From contig JAGBRZ010000197.1 in NCBI GenBank assembly GCA_017632155.1, forward strand, positions 1-23,134: 23,134 nucleotides of DNA. Direction: 5' to 3'. The notes under the pieces are model-generated. The model saw only the letters and a list, made by a program, of their open reading frames with translations. It was not told the origin of the DNA and searched no databases. Below, piece by piece: positions 7,370 to 15,201 of this stretch (position 1 is the first letter of the stretch; each line of letters starts with the position of its first letter). A program made the translations under genes and the position numbers. This DNA comes from Clostridia bacterium (GTDB lineage Bacteria; Bacillota_A; Clostridia; Oscillospirales; CAG-272).

Positions 7370-10120
7370 TCAAGAGATCTTATCATTATACCTCTTTATT
7401 CTTACATTGAATATCTCGTCGATCTGATCGATATTCAGCAAGCCTTTTTCGTAAGCGTCATTAAGTCCGATGATCTCGCCGTTGTAGCAAATATAGATTC
7501 CCGGACTTTGTACCCAATATTCTTTGCCCTCAAATTCATATTGTTTCACGACAGCCAACATGCCCCGCCTCAAAAGGACAACAGTATCACCGAATTTACC
7601 TAAATAACCGCAATAGTAATAATTACTCTCGTTAAACAATTCCTCGCGGTATTTTTCGTACTTTCCCTCGGTCAATTCTTTGGCGACCTGTTCGGCAAGC
7701 TCGGCACCGTAAGTAGACAAATAAGTTTTATATTCAGTATTATATGAATTATCATAAAAATATTTTGCCCAAATCTCGCGAATAGAGTGCATTTCATCCT
7801 CGCTGAGCGGTTCCAATCCTTCGAATTCAAGGTATTTTGGCTGCACTTTTTCAACGATTATCTCAGGTTTGACATTTGGGAGTCCAAGATAATCGTTATA
7901 AAGCCAATGCCTGCGAGCAATTTCCGCAATATCATCCGACGAAAGTATACCATCTGAATAAGCATTACGCATAAGCAGGAATTCACCATCAGCATAAATG
8001 TATATGCTGCTGGGGTATTTGAAATACATCGTGTGTCCGGCAATATTGTAGGTCCTAATAGGATAACCGTCGTTTACCGCTAAAACCACAAAACCATTTA
8101 CAATACCGTAATATCTGTAATTTTCATACTTTTGGCTGAAAAGCTTATTCCTATAAAAATCCAGCAAACTGCCTGACTCATGTTCTGCCATATATTCAGC
8201 TTCACCTCGGCTCCTATCGGCCCATTGCTCCAATACTGACTCAAAACTGCGCTCGTATCTATACTGAATATAAGTTCTGTCGATCTCTGCCATTTCTTTC
8301 TTTGTGATAAGTTCAAGATCAGGCATAAATTCAAGATACTGATAGTCTTCCCGCACATAATCATCGAGCGTATACACTTTATTATGCTCCCGCTGTCGCG
8401 CTTCGAGTTCCGCGATGTTGTCCTTTGTGAGAATATTATTCTCATAAGCCTCTGTGACGGTGTAATACTTCGCCTTGTGGCAGACCCATATCTCGCAGAC
8501 GTGCCCAAACAAAAGCTGATGCTCGCCGATGATCTCGCGAGTGATCCTCGTCGTCTTTTTGGTGTGTCGGCAAATGACGATACTCTCTCCGAATCTTGCC
8601 AGAACACAATCGCCATATTCTACGGCACACATCTTATCGCTCCACAATCCAAGCAACATGCGCGATTCGACAAATATACTGCCGTCACCCTTTTTTGCAG
8701 CCCAAGCGGCATTGATATCCGCCAATTCCTTTTCGCTTACCGCAGGTTTGATCACTTTTTGAACCAATTGCAGTTTTCTGATCTTCCCTGTTTCAAGATC
8801 TATCTCAATCCAAGCACGTCCGCTCTCCATTCCAAGCTCGGGGAATGATCCGCAGAAATCGCCTATCATTTTTCCGCAGGCGATGATCTGCTCCGCAGGA
8901 TAAAAAGCCGTAATATCTGAATTGCTATATGCCTCGCGGTCATTCTTGCCATTGAGTCTGCAATAACGCAAAATGCTTGATTCATGGGTTTCATAATTGC
9001 TTGGCTCGGCAGCAAACGGTGAACGATAATTAACCTCGCGCAATTCGAAAGGATAGTAATATATTCCGTTATTCATAAGCCAATAGCTTGCAATCCCGCT
9101 TATAAGGATTTTTGATCTTCCGCTCTTGACGTCAACGGCAATAAGATCATTGCCTTGACTGCCGCTTGCAAGAAAGTACAGCTTACCGTCAAGGTATGAG
9201 GGATTTATCGCACTCTCGTATTTGGCAATCTCACCGTTCCAAAGCATTCGTTCGTTTCCGGTTTCGATATTATATGATTTGATTACCGAAATTTCCGTGA
9301 CCGTGTCGGCGGAAACCTCAGAAGAAGTATTGATCGTTATGATCTCCCCGTCTGCGATCATAAAGAGCTCTTCTTCTCCTTCAAAATCTTTGACGACTTC
9401 TTCTTCACCGCCCAAGAGCGGAATTCTGCATAACTGGCCTCGCGGCTCTACGATATTGATCGATCTGTAGTAGTAATAATAATCTCCGTAAACATAGCCT
9501 TTTCCGATGGTATAGTGATATGAGATCTCGCAGAGATCGACCGATTGCATCGTTAAAAGATCAAAAACTGCGACGTAGCTGTTGTGCCCGTTAGTAGGGA
9601 TGGAGGGATCCATATAAATAAGGGAAGTATCCTCATAAACGGTGGAAGTATCCTCATAAATGTAGTAAAGCTTGCCGTCCGCAATCTGGGAAAGACATTT
9701 TACCTCTTTGCCGGGCACCTCTTCCGTCTTGCCGCTGAGATCGCGGAGCTCACCCGTTTCGGGCAGATAGCGTGTAAGGCGTCCCGTATCAAGGAAATAA
9801 ATCTCATCGCCGAAGACCTGATAACCCGTTCTGATAACCTCCGAAGAATCGGTACTCTCCGATGTAGTAATTGAGCCGGGATTCAAATCGATAATGCCCA
9901 TAATATAGGATACGATGGGGAACACCGCGCCGACAAGGAGGGCGCAAGCTGCGAGGAGAGCGGCGTATTTTATCGAGCGAATGACTGCCTTTTTCCTCGG
10001 CAGAGGTGCGGAGGGCTCGGGGACGGTGACGTCGGCGAGCACGTCGGCAAGGACTTCCTCGTCGATATAATAGAGAGCCTCAAGCAGGCGTCTGTTTTGG
10101 AGCTTTATATTGCTTCTCAT
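7370..10120 (-). CDS. Predicted membrane anti-sigma partner of S2 with propeller-like domain and three C-terminal modules (A2)
   Basis: This is a 916-residue single-pass membrane protein. The cytosolic residues 1-50 hold the shared motif RRLLEALYYIDEEVLADV (10-27). The membrane helix is about 51-73. Residues 95-455 are a propeller-like region (YFLDTG, ADGKLYYIY, DGKLYFLASG). Three copies of a module of about 115-140 residues follow, at about 461-576, 604-738 and 770-908. Each has an entry of the type S/T..E.. I, then a beta-rich middle, then an exit of the type AY..GIL...DI.EI. I know similar AY.NG.LT.EDI modules from many Clostridia but no experimental role. The gene overlaps S2 by ATGA, and its ribosome site AAAGGAGG lies within the end of S2. 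The anti-sigma role is inferred from context. A 17-nt sequence repeated at a 21-nt period (9623-9660) encodes VYEDTS repeats. Confidence 0.7.
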   Translation of the reverse strand: MRSNIKLQNRRLLEALYYIDEEVLADVLADVTVPEPSAPLPRKKAVIRSIKYAALLAACALLVGAVFPIVSYIMGIIDLNPGSITTSESTDSSEVIRTGYQVFGDEIYFLDTGRLTRYLPETGELRDLSGKTEEVPGKEVKCLSQIADGKLYYIYEDTSTVYEDTSLIYMDPSIPTNGHNSYVAVFDLLTMQSVDLCEISYHYTIGKGYVYGDYYYYYRSINIVEPRGQLCRIPLLGGEEEVVKDFEGEEELFMIADGEIITINTSSEVSADTVTEISVIKSYNIETGNERMLWNGEIAKYESAINPSYLDGKLYFLASGSQGNDLIAVDVKSGRSKILISGIASYWLMNNGIYYYPFELREVNYRSPFAAEPSNYETHESSILRYCRLNGKNDREAYSNSDITAFYPAEQIIACGKMIGDFCGSFPELGMESGRAWIEIDLETGKIRKLQLVQKVIKPAVSEKELADINAAWAAKKGDGSIFVESRMLLGLWSDKMCAVEYGDCVLARFGESIVICRHTKKTTRITREIIGEHQLLFGHVCEIWVCHKAKYYTVTEAYENNILTKDNIAELEARQREHNKVYTLDDYVREDYQYLEFMPDLELITKKEMAEIDRTYIQYRYERSFESVLEQWADRSRGEAEYMAEHESGSLLDFYRNKLFSQKYENYRYYGIVNGFVVLAVNDGYPIRTYNIAGHTMYFKYPSSIYIYADGEFLLMRNAYSDGILSSDDIAEIARRHWLYNDYLGLPNVKPEIIVEKVQPKYLEFEGLEPLSEDEMHSIREIWAKYFYDNSYNTEYKTYLSTYGAELAEQVAKELTEGKYEKYREELFNESNYYYCGYLGKFGDTVVLLRRGMLAVVKQYEFEGKEYWVQSPGIYICYNGEIIGLNDAYEKGLLNIDQIDEIFNVRIKRYNDKIS

Positions 10121-10674
10121 ACCGTGAAACCTCCTTTTTTCAGCTCCTCGGCGAGCTTTTTTCTTGTTCGGAGGAGCGACATTTTGATTCGGCTCTCGCC
10201 GTAGCCGGTCAGCTCCGTGATCTGATTGATCTCAAGGGACATCCAATAGCGCAGAACAAAGATCTTTTTGTCGCTTTTGTTCAATTTTTGAAGGGCATCG
10301 CTTATGAGCTTGCCCGCGCGCTTTGCCTCGAACTGATCAGCGAGATCGGTGCCGTCATCGAGCATTGAAAGGAATTCGTCCCCCACTATCTGCACCCTGC
10401 CGCCGCGCTTCCAGGCATTCTGCCCACGCGAGATCTCGTGGGCGCGGTTTCGAACCGATTTGCCTATGTATGCGCGAAGATCGCGCGGGCAATCGGGCGG
10501 TATGCTTTGCCAGAGCGCGAGCATAACGTCGCTGACACATTCTTCAGCATCCTCGCGGATGGCAAGAATGTTCGATGCGATGTATCTGCAAAGTGAGCCG
10601 TATTTCTTTTCGGTCTGCGCCAGCGCTTCCTCATCGCGTGCGAAGAAGAGTTCTATTATTCTTTTGTCATCCAT
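10117..10674 (-). CDS. Sigma-70 family (ECF-like) sigma factor, S2
   Basis: This is a paralogue of the other three sigma factors. Region 2 is at about 4-90 (EDAEECVSDVMLALW; AYIGKSVRNRAHE). Region 4 is at about 122-180, with a helix-turn-helix in INQITELTGYGESRIKMSLL. The start is chosen at the ATG at 10674 rather than the in-frame ATG at 10683. The ribosome site AAAGGAG sits 9 nt before the inner ATG but directly against the outer one. The inner start also gives MDDKRII, aligned with MEDKRII, MNDEKII and MQDEKII, and a length of exactly 185 residues. The linker motif LLSMLDDGTDL is almost the same as in S4, so these two are the closest pair. The gene is followed by A2 with a 4-nt overlap. 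Confidence 0.88.
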   Translation of the reverse strand: MDDKRIIELFFARDEEALAQTEKKYGSLCRYIASNILAIREDAEECVSDVMLALWQSIPPDCPRDLRAYIGKSVRNRAHEISRGQNAWKRGGRVQIVGDEFLSMLDDGTDLADQFEAKRAGKLISDALQKLNKSDKKIFVLRYWMSLEINQITELTGYGESRIKMSLLRTRKKLAEELKKGGFTV

Positions 10675-10682
10675 TTTTGTCA

Positions 10683-10701
10683 TCTCCTTTCACTAAACAA
10701 G
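10683..10701 (-). promoter_or_regulatory. Leader element shared by the sigma genes (S2 copy)
   Basis: CTTGTTTAGTGAAAGGAGA on the minus strand matches the S4 element at about 18 of 23 positions when extended. Here the element includes the ribosome site itself (AAAGGAG). Confidence 0.45.
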
Positions 10702-10750
10702 AAGCGTTTTGAAGCACTCACGTCACCGATTTTTTGAATTTTCAGCTTTA

Positions 10751-10780
10751 TGCACAATTTTTCACGGTGACTTTTGTGCA
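10751..10780. promoter_or_regulatory. Shared inverted repeat TGCACAA-N16-TTGTGCA (S2 copy)
   Basis: The arms at 10751-10757 and 10774-10780 are identical to the S1 leader copy and have the same 16-nt spacing. The spacer sequence differs, so the arms are conserved rather than the whole segment. The repeat lies about 75-105 nt before the S2 start. No clear TTGACA/TATAAT promoter is visible near it, unlike for S1, S3 and S4. Confidence 0.6.
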
Positions 10781-10798
10781 AATTGTTGTTGCGATACG

Positions 10799-10812
10799 TT
10801 GAGCGCGCTCAA
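10799..10812. promoter_or_regulatory. 14-bp perfect palindrome
   Basis: TTGAGCGCGCTCAA reads the same on both strands. It lies 9 nt after the stop of the ArsR-AraC gene and upstream of S2. No T run follows on either strand within a terminator's distance, so an operator is as likely as a weak terminator. Confidence 0.4.
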
Positions 10813-10821
10813 ACAGATTTT

Positions 10822-11472
10822 TTATTTCTTCCTCCTGTAATCGCCGGGGGTGATGCCGTATTTTTCCTTGAATGCAGAGGCAAAACGGCTGGCGCTGTCA
10901 AATCCGACGGCGCGGGATATCTCGGCTATGCTACCGCTACCCTCGCGAAGCAGCATTTCTGCGCGTTCCATGCGGTGCTCCTTGGTGTGCGCCGCGATCG
11001 AGGAGCCGTATTCTTCCTTGAAAGCCTTTTTGAGCGTGGTTGGGTTGATGTGGAATTTGTGCGAAAGCTCCTCGATCGTCACGCGCTCGGAGATGTGCTC
11101 GAGCAGATAGTCGTGCACCTTGCGGACGGTCTGGGCGCTCGTTGCGCCGCCCTCGCTTTCGGGGCAGGCGACCTCCATTATGCTCTCAACGGCGGTGTGC
11201 ATCGCAAGACCGACCTCGCTGTCGGCGATGCGGTAATAGACCTCCTTGCCCTCGCGGCGTGAGTCGATCAGCCCGCATTCGCGCAAAACGCGCAGGTGAT
11301 GCGCCACCGCGGGGCCCGAAATGCCGAACCTTTCGGAAAGCCCGACGCCGCATTCCTCGCTGTGGCAAAGAAGCCAAAATATTTTGATCCTCGTCCCATC
11401 AGCGAGCATCTTGAAAAACTCGGCGGCGGATTCAAAATTTTCATTGTCGATAAGTGTGTGGAGATGTGCCAT
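10822..11472 (-). CDS. ArsR/SmtB-AraC double helix-turn-helix metal-responsive regulator
   Basis: This is a 216-residue protein with two DNA-binding domains. The N-terminal half (about 10-100) is ArsR/SmtB-like: FKMLADGTRIKIFWLL, then a winged helix with GPAVAHHLRVLRECGLI. C36, H37 and C41 lie where ArsR-type sensors carry thiol ligands, so metal or metalloid sensing is plausible. The C-terminal half (about 114-216) is an AraC-type pair of helix-turn-helices (TIEELSHKFHINPTTLKKAFKEEYG and SIAEISRAVGFDSASRFASAFKEKYG). The start is set by AAGGAG, 6 nt upstream; an in-frame extension back to 11616 lacks a ribosome site and would cover the divergent promoter. It is divergent from the HMA/ATPase genes and probably represses them, releasing them when metal binds. 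Confidence 0.88.
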   Translation of the reverse strand: MAHLHTLIDNENFESAAEFFKMLADGTRIKIFWLLCHSEECGVGLSERFGISGPAVAHHLRVLRECGLIDSRREGKEVYYRIADSEVGLAMHTAVESIMEVACPESEGGATSAQTVRKVHDYLLEHISERVTIEELSHKFHINPTTLKKAFKEEYGSSIAAHTKEHRMERAEMLLREGSGSIAEISRAVGFDSASRFASAFKEKYGITPGDYRRKK

Positions 11473-11490
11473 TTTCTTCTCCTTTTTGGA

Positions 11491-11532
11491 AATATAATTA
11501 GCTTTTTTGGTCGCAAAAGATTGAATTATATT
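11491..11532. promoter_or_regulatory. Inverted repeat in the divergent regulatory region
   Basis: AATATAATT (11491-11499) is matched by AATTATATT (11524-11532), 9-bp arms with 24 nt between. The right arm overlaps the -35 box of the plus-strand promoter. Its minus-strand reading contains TATAAT, a possible -10 for the regulator. It is AT-only, so part of the match may be chance. Confidence 0.35.
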
Positions 11533-11559
11533 GATTTTTCTTGCTACAAACAGTATAAT
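11531..11559 (+). promoter_or_regulatory. SigmaA-type promoter of the metal-export operon
   Basis: TTGATT at 11531-11536, a 17-nt spacer and a perfect TATAAT at 11554-11559. Transcription would start near 11566, just before the operator-like repeat at 11572-11589. Confidence 0.82.
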
Positions 11560-11571
11560 ACTTTCGAAACG

Positions 11572-11589
11572 ATTAAACAAGCGTTTAAT
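11572..11589. promoter_or_regulatory. Probable ArsR-type operator
   Basis: ATTAAAC-AAGC-GTTTAAT is a perfect 7-bp inverted repeat. It sits at about +6 to +24 of the predicted transcript, a usual place for ArsR/SmtB operators. Binding by the divergent regulator is inferred. Confidence 0.6.
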
Positions 11590-11617
11590 TGTAAAAATTT
11601 CAAGGAGATATTGCATT

Positions 11618-11836
11618 ATGAAAAAGATTTATAAGATTGAGGTTGACTGCGCGCATTGTGCCGCAAAGGCGGAGGACGCCGCAAAGAAGGTGGCGGGTGT
11701 TGCTGACCTCGCGATCAACTTTATGACACAGAAAATGACCGTTGTTTTCGCTGATGGCGCGGACGAGACTAAGGTACTTAAAGAGATTCTTAAGACCTGC
11801 CGCAAGGTTGAGCGTCATTTCGACATCGAAATGTGA
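11618..11836 (+). CDS. Free-standing HMA heavy-metal-binding protein (metallochaperone)
   Basis: This 72-residue protein is a single HMA domain with the metal motif D-C-A-H-C (C10 and C13 of MKKIYKIEVDCAHCAAKAED) and the usual beta-alpha-beta-beta-alpha-beta pattern. The ATG follows AAGGAG at 11602-11607. It is followed at once by the ATPase (TGATG overlap), which lacks an N-terminal HMA domain of its own. It therefore probably delivers metal to the ATPase, or serves as its detached sensor domain. The acidic residue before the first Cys fits Zn/Cd-type HMA domains better than the MTC form of copper chaperones. Confidence 0.85.
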   Translation: MKKIYKIEVDCAHCAAKAEDAAKKVAGVADLAINFMTQKMTVVFADGADETKVLKEILKTCRKVERHFDIEM

Positions 11837-13674
11837 TGAAAAAACGGCACAAGATAATGCTCGGGCGGATAATTACAGCCGCCGCGGGCACGCTTTTGCT
11901 CAATATTTTGCCCCTTGAGGGAATTTTGCGCCTTGCGCTGTTCACCGCGCTCTACCTTCTCATCGGCTACGACATCCTTTGGGAGGCTATGTGCGGGCTT
12001 TGGAACCGTCAGTTTCTTGATGAAAACTTCCTTATGGCGATAGCCACCGTTGGTGCCTTTGCACTTGCCATTTACACGAAAAGCGGCGACTACAACGAGG
12101 CGGTCGCGGTTATGCTCTTTTACCAGACGGGCGAGCTGTTCCAGTCGATTGCTGTCGGCAAGAGCCGCAAAAATATCGCGGAGTTGATGGACATCCGCCC
12201 CGATTCGGCAAACGTGCTGCGTGGGGGCGAGGTCATCGAGGTCGATCCCACCGAGGTTGCAGTTGGTGAAATAATCGTCGTTCGCCCCGGCGAGAAAGTG
12301 CCGATCGACGGCGTTGTGACCGAGGGCGAGAGCTCGGTTGACACCTCCGCATTGACGGGCGAGAGCGTTCCGCGCGAGATTGCGGCGGGCGGCGCCGTCA
12401 TCAGCGGTTGCGTCAATCTGACGGGTCTTTTGCACATCCGCACCGAAAAGGAGTTTGGCGAGTCGACGGTTTCGCGCATTCTTGAGCTCGTTGAAAACGC
12501 AAGCTCGCGCAAATCGAGATCGGAAAAATTCATTTCGCGCTTTGCGCGCGTTTATACCCCCGCGGTCTGCGGCGCGGCGCTTGCGCTTGCTGTGATCCCG
12601 CCCCTTTGCGGACTTGGCGAGTGGCACGAATGGCTCTACCGCGCGCTGACCTTCCTTGTCATCAGCTGCCCCTGCGCGCTGGTCATCAGCATTCCGCTGA
12701 CCTTTTTTGCGGGAATCGGCGGTGCGAGCCGCGAAGGAATACTTGTTAAAGGTTCAAACTACCTCGAAGCACTCGCGGAAGTCAAAATCGTTGCCCTCGA
12801 CAAGACGGGCACGCTGACGCGCGGTTCGTTTGAGGTCACGGAAATTATCGAAAATCGAGTCGAAAAGGAAAAACTCATCGAATTTGCCGCGCACGCGGAG
12901 GCATCCTCGACGCATCCGATTGCAAAAAGCATCGTTGCATCGTTCGGCGGCGAGATCGAGCACTCGCGCGTGACGAATCTGCGCGAGGAGGGCGGTCTTG
13001 GCGTCACCTGCGAGATCGACGGCGTGCCCGTCGCAGTCGGAAACCGCAAGCTTATTGCGGACGCACCCGAATATTTGGGAGCATCGACGGCGGTTTACGT
13101 GTCGATCGGCTCCGAATTTGCGGGAATTCTACTCGTCGCGGACGCGATCAAGGAAGAATCACGCGAGGCTATCGCGGAGCTTAAAAAGATCGGCATCGAA
13201 AAATGCGTGATGCTGACGGGCGACGGCGAGGCTATCGCAAAATCGGTCAGCGAAAAGCTCGGCATTGCAGAATATCGCGCCGCACTTCTGCCCGCAGATA
13301 AGCTCGGCGAGGTCGAGGGGCTTCTTTCGGACAAGCGAAAGGTCGCCTTTGTCGGCGACGGAATCAACGATGCGCCCGTGCTTGCGCGCGCGGACGTTGG
13401 AATCGCGATGGGCGCGATGGGCTCGGATGCCGCGATTGAGGCGGCGGACGTTGTTCTGATGAAGGACGACCCGCGCGACGTTGCAAAAGCGATCGCCATC
13501 TCACGCAAATGCATTTCGATCGTAAAACAAAACATAATCTTCTCCCTCGCCGTCAAATTCGGCTGCCTCGCGCTCGTCGCCTTGGGACTTGCGAACATGT
13601 GGCTCGGCATCTTCGCTGACGTTGGAGTCATGGTGCTCGCCGTGCTCAACGCCATCAGAGCAATGAGAAAATAA
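11836..13674 (+). CDS. P1B-type ATPase, probable Zn2+/Cd2+/Pb2+ exporter (ZntA/CadA-like)
   Basis: This is a 612-residue ATP-driven metal efflux pump. Motifs in order are TGES (174-177, actuator), CPC (278-280, metal site in the membrane), DKTGTLT (322-328, phosphorylated D322), STHP (358-361, nucleotide-binding HP), TGDGE (461-465) and GDGINDAP (507-514). The last helices contain QN, K574 and FADVGVMVLAVLNA, with D595 as in the Zn/Cd subgroup (P1B-2). The protein begins directly with membrane helices and has no N-terminal HMA domain; that domain is the separate preceding gene. The ATG at 11836 overlaps the preceding stop (TGATG); a GTG one codon earlier is less likely. No separate ribosome site is visible, so translation is probably coupled. 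The gene symbol is withheld because the exact metal is not certain. Confidence 0.92.
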   Translation: MKKRHKIMLGRIITAAAGTLLLNILPLEGILRLALFTALYLLIGYDILWEAMCGLWNRQFLDENFLMAIATVGAFALAIYTKSGDYNEAVAVMLFYQTGELFQSIAVGKSRKNIAELMDIRPDSANVLRGGEVIEVDPTEVAVGEIIVVRPGEKVPIDGVVTEGESSVDTSALTGESVPREIAAGGAVISGCVNLTGLLHIRTEKEFGESTVSRILELVENASSRKSRSEKFISRFARVYTPAVCGAALALAVIPPLCGLGEWHEWLYRALTFLVISCPCALVISIPLTFFAGIGGASREGILVKGSNYLEALAEVKIVALDKTGTLTRGSFEVTEIIENRVEKEKLIEFAAHAEASSTHPIAKSIVASFGGEIEHSRVTNLREEGGLGVTCEIDGVPVAVGNRKLIADAPEYLGASTAVYVSIGSEFAGILLVADAIKEESREAIAELKKIGIEKCVMLTGDGEAIAKSVSEKLGIAEYRAALLPADKLGEVEGLLSDKRKVAFVGDGINDAPVLARADVGIAMGAMGSDAAIEAADVVLMKDDPRDVAKAIAISRKCISIVKQNIIFSLAVKFGCLALVALGLANMWLGIFADVGVMVLAVLNAIRAMRK

Positions 13675-13677
13675 GAT

Positions 13678-13708
13678 AAAACCCGCTTCGTTTTGAAGCG
13701 GGTTTTTT
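13678..13708. terminator. Bidirectional terminator between the ATPase and the fusion gene
   Basis: AAAACCCGCTTC (13678-13689), a 5-nt loop and GAAGCGGGTTTT (13695-13706) form a 12-bp stem with T runs on both strands. It lies 3 nt after the ATPase stop and 7 nt from the stop of the convergent gene ending at 13716. Confidence 0.92.
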
Positions 13709-13715
13709 GAAAGAT

Positions 13716-15188
13716 TTAGTTTTTTACCTGGGCAGAAGTAATTTCTATTCCTCCGTTTGTGCAAACAATGAGCCTTAGCTTTCCTGCTGCTCTCGAATGA
13801 GCGACCCAGTATACGTCCTTTTCAATGGCATTCCATTCCGTCTTTGTTCCCTTGTAAGTTATATTGTTCGGAAAATTCAAAAAGGCGTATTTGCCGATCT
13901 TTTTCAGCAAAGTGCCGAGAGTCAGCTTCAATTTGTTGCAATCAGCTAATGCTTCCTCCCCGATCTCGGTGATATTTTCACTTCCTTTCAGCTCTTCAAG
14001 GCGGCCGCAGTGCTTGAAAGCTGCCTTTGGCAGCACCGCGTAACCGTTAAGATCGACACTTGTAAGACCCGAACAAAAATGGAAAGCCTCCTCACCGAGA
14101 TATTTCAGATCTGCGGGCAGAGTAATCTCCGTGAGGTCACGGCATAAATAGAAAGCCCGGTTTTCAATAACCTTAACGCTATCGGGAATATTGAGCTCGG
14201 TAAGTCCACTGACAGAAAAGAACGCACGCTCGCCGATGACCTCAATGCTTCCGTCGTCGGGAATGACGCTGCCGCCGCATCCGCGCACGAGGGTTTTCGT
14301 CGCTTTTTCAATGATGCAGTTGCCGCTGCTATAATAGATCGCATTTTCGGGCGATACCTCTAAAGACTTGAAATTTTTGTGCGTATTATATCCTGTACTC
14401 CATCCGATACCGGGGTCGCGCACACTTTTGCCGTAATAAACGCTTTCAATGTTAGCGCAAGAGGAAATGATCGCACCGGCAACCACTTCTACGGTGTCGG
14501 AAATGATGAGATGCTTCAAATATGGACTGCCGTAATCGGTCAGACTCTTTATCTGCGCACCTTCGGTGTTGGCAAGAGCCAAAAGCTCGCCGAGTATCAT
14601 CTCTGTCACGGGCAGAGTGCCGTATGTGCTTGCAATATATACGGTTTCTTCCTCGCAGTCACCAAATCCGATGAAGCGCGCGCTTTTGCCATCCTCGGCA
14701 ACCTCGTAAAGCAGACCGGGTGTGCCGTTGCTTTCAAGCTGTGGCGCAGTTGTTTCTTCAAGTGCCGCTGTGGTTTCGGGAATTGAAGTGGTTTCTGCGG
14801 GAGTTGTATCTTCGGTTTGGGTATTTTGCGGCAAAAGCCAAATGGCGGGAATCAGGCAAAGAATAAGCACCGCGGCAACCGCGAGGAGGGGAGTGCCCTT
14901 CTGTTTTTTTATATACCTTTTGTAACGCGCGAGATCGGCACTTTTCTTACCTCCCGCACACCTTGCAACCGTGGCGGCGATATAAGCGGACAGATCGCGC
15001 GGCTTATCCTCGGCGAGGTTATGCCAGAGCTCAATGAGAGCCTCGTTTACGCATTCTTCCGCCGCTTCGTGCGAGGGCATATTGTCTTTTGCTATCGCAA
15101 GACAAAAATCGCCGTATTTTTTCATCACCTCGCGAAGGGCATCCTCATCGCGCTTTGCGAATAGCTTGATTATTCTTTGGTCGGTCAT
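13716..15188 (-). CDS. Sigma region 2 - transmembrane - LRR fusion protein
   Basis: This is a 490-residue chimera. Residues 1-85 match region 2 of the neighbouring sigma factors (DQRIIKLFAKRDEDALREV; EAAEECVNEALIELWHNL; DLSAYIAATVARC). Region 4 and the shared anti-sigma motif are absent. A basic stretch, ARYKRYIKKQKG (87-98), leads straight into a membrane helix (about 99-119). A Thr/Glu-rich linker follows (122-150), then a BspA-type LRR ectodomain with N-cap (NGTPGLLY, 154) and C-cap (EWNAIEKDVYW, 451-461). The LRR half is closest to the preceding gene A3 (both have IIEKATKTL and RGC). It is third in the S3 operon, 13 nt after A3, with only a weak AAGGAA upstream. The reading frame is open throughout, so it is not simply broken. 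It could be a membrane-held co-sigma or a decoy for the anti-sigma or for polymerase. Its function is unknown. Confidence 0.82.
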   Translation of the reverse strand: MTDQRIIKLFAKRDEDALREVMKKYGDFCLAIAKDNMPSHEAAEECVNEALIELWHNLAEDKPRDLSAYIAATVARCAGGKKSADLARYKRYIKKQKGTPLLAVAAVLILCLIPAIWLLPQNTQTEDTTPAETTSIPETTAALEETTAPQLESNGTPGLLYEVAEDGKSARFIGFGDCEEETVYIASTYGTLPVTEMILGELLALANTEGAQIKSLTDYGSPYLKHLIISDTVEVVAGAIISSCANIESVYYGKSVRDPGIGWSTGYNTHKNFKSLEVSPENAIYYSSGNCIIEKATKTLVRGCGGSVIPDDGSIEVIGERAFFSVSGLTELNIPDSVKVIENRAFYLCRDLTEITLPADLKYLGEEAFHFCSGLTSVDLNGYAVLPKAAFKHCGRLEELKGSENITEIGEEALADCNKLKLTLGTLLKKIGKYAFLNFPNNITYKGTKTEWNAIEKDVYWVAHSRAAGKLRLIVCTNGGIEITSAQVKN

Positions 15189-15201
15189 TTTGAGTTAATT
15201 A

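Noticed and set aside
10748..10756. DnaA-box-like TTATGCACA
   Set aside because: It is part of the inverted repeat in the S2 leader and is isolated from other boxes.
11473..11616. Longer start for the ArsR-AraC regulator
   Set aside because: The extension covers the divergent promoter and operator and lacks a ribosome site. AAGGAG is correctly placed for the ATG at 11472.
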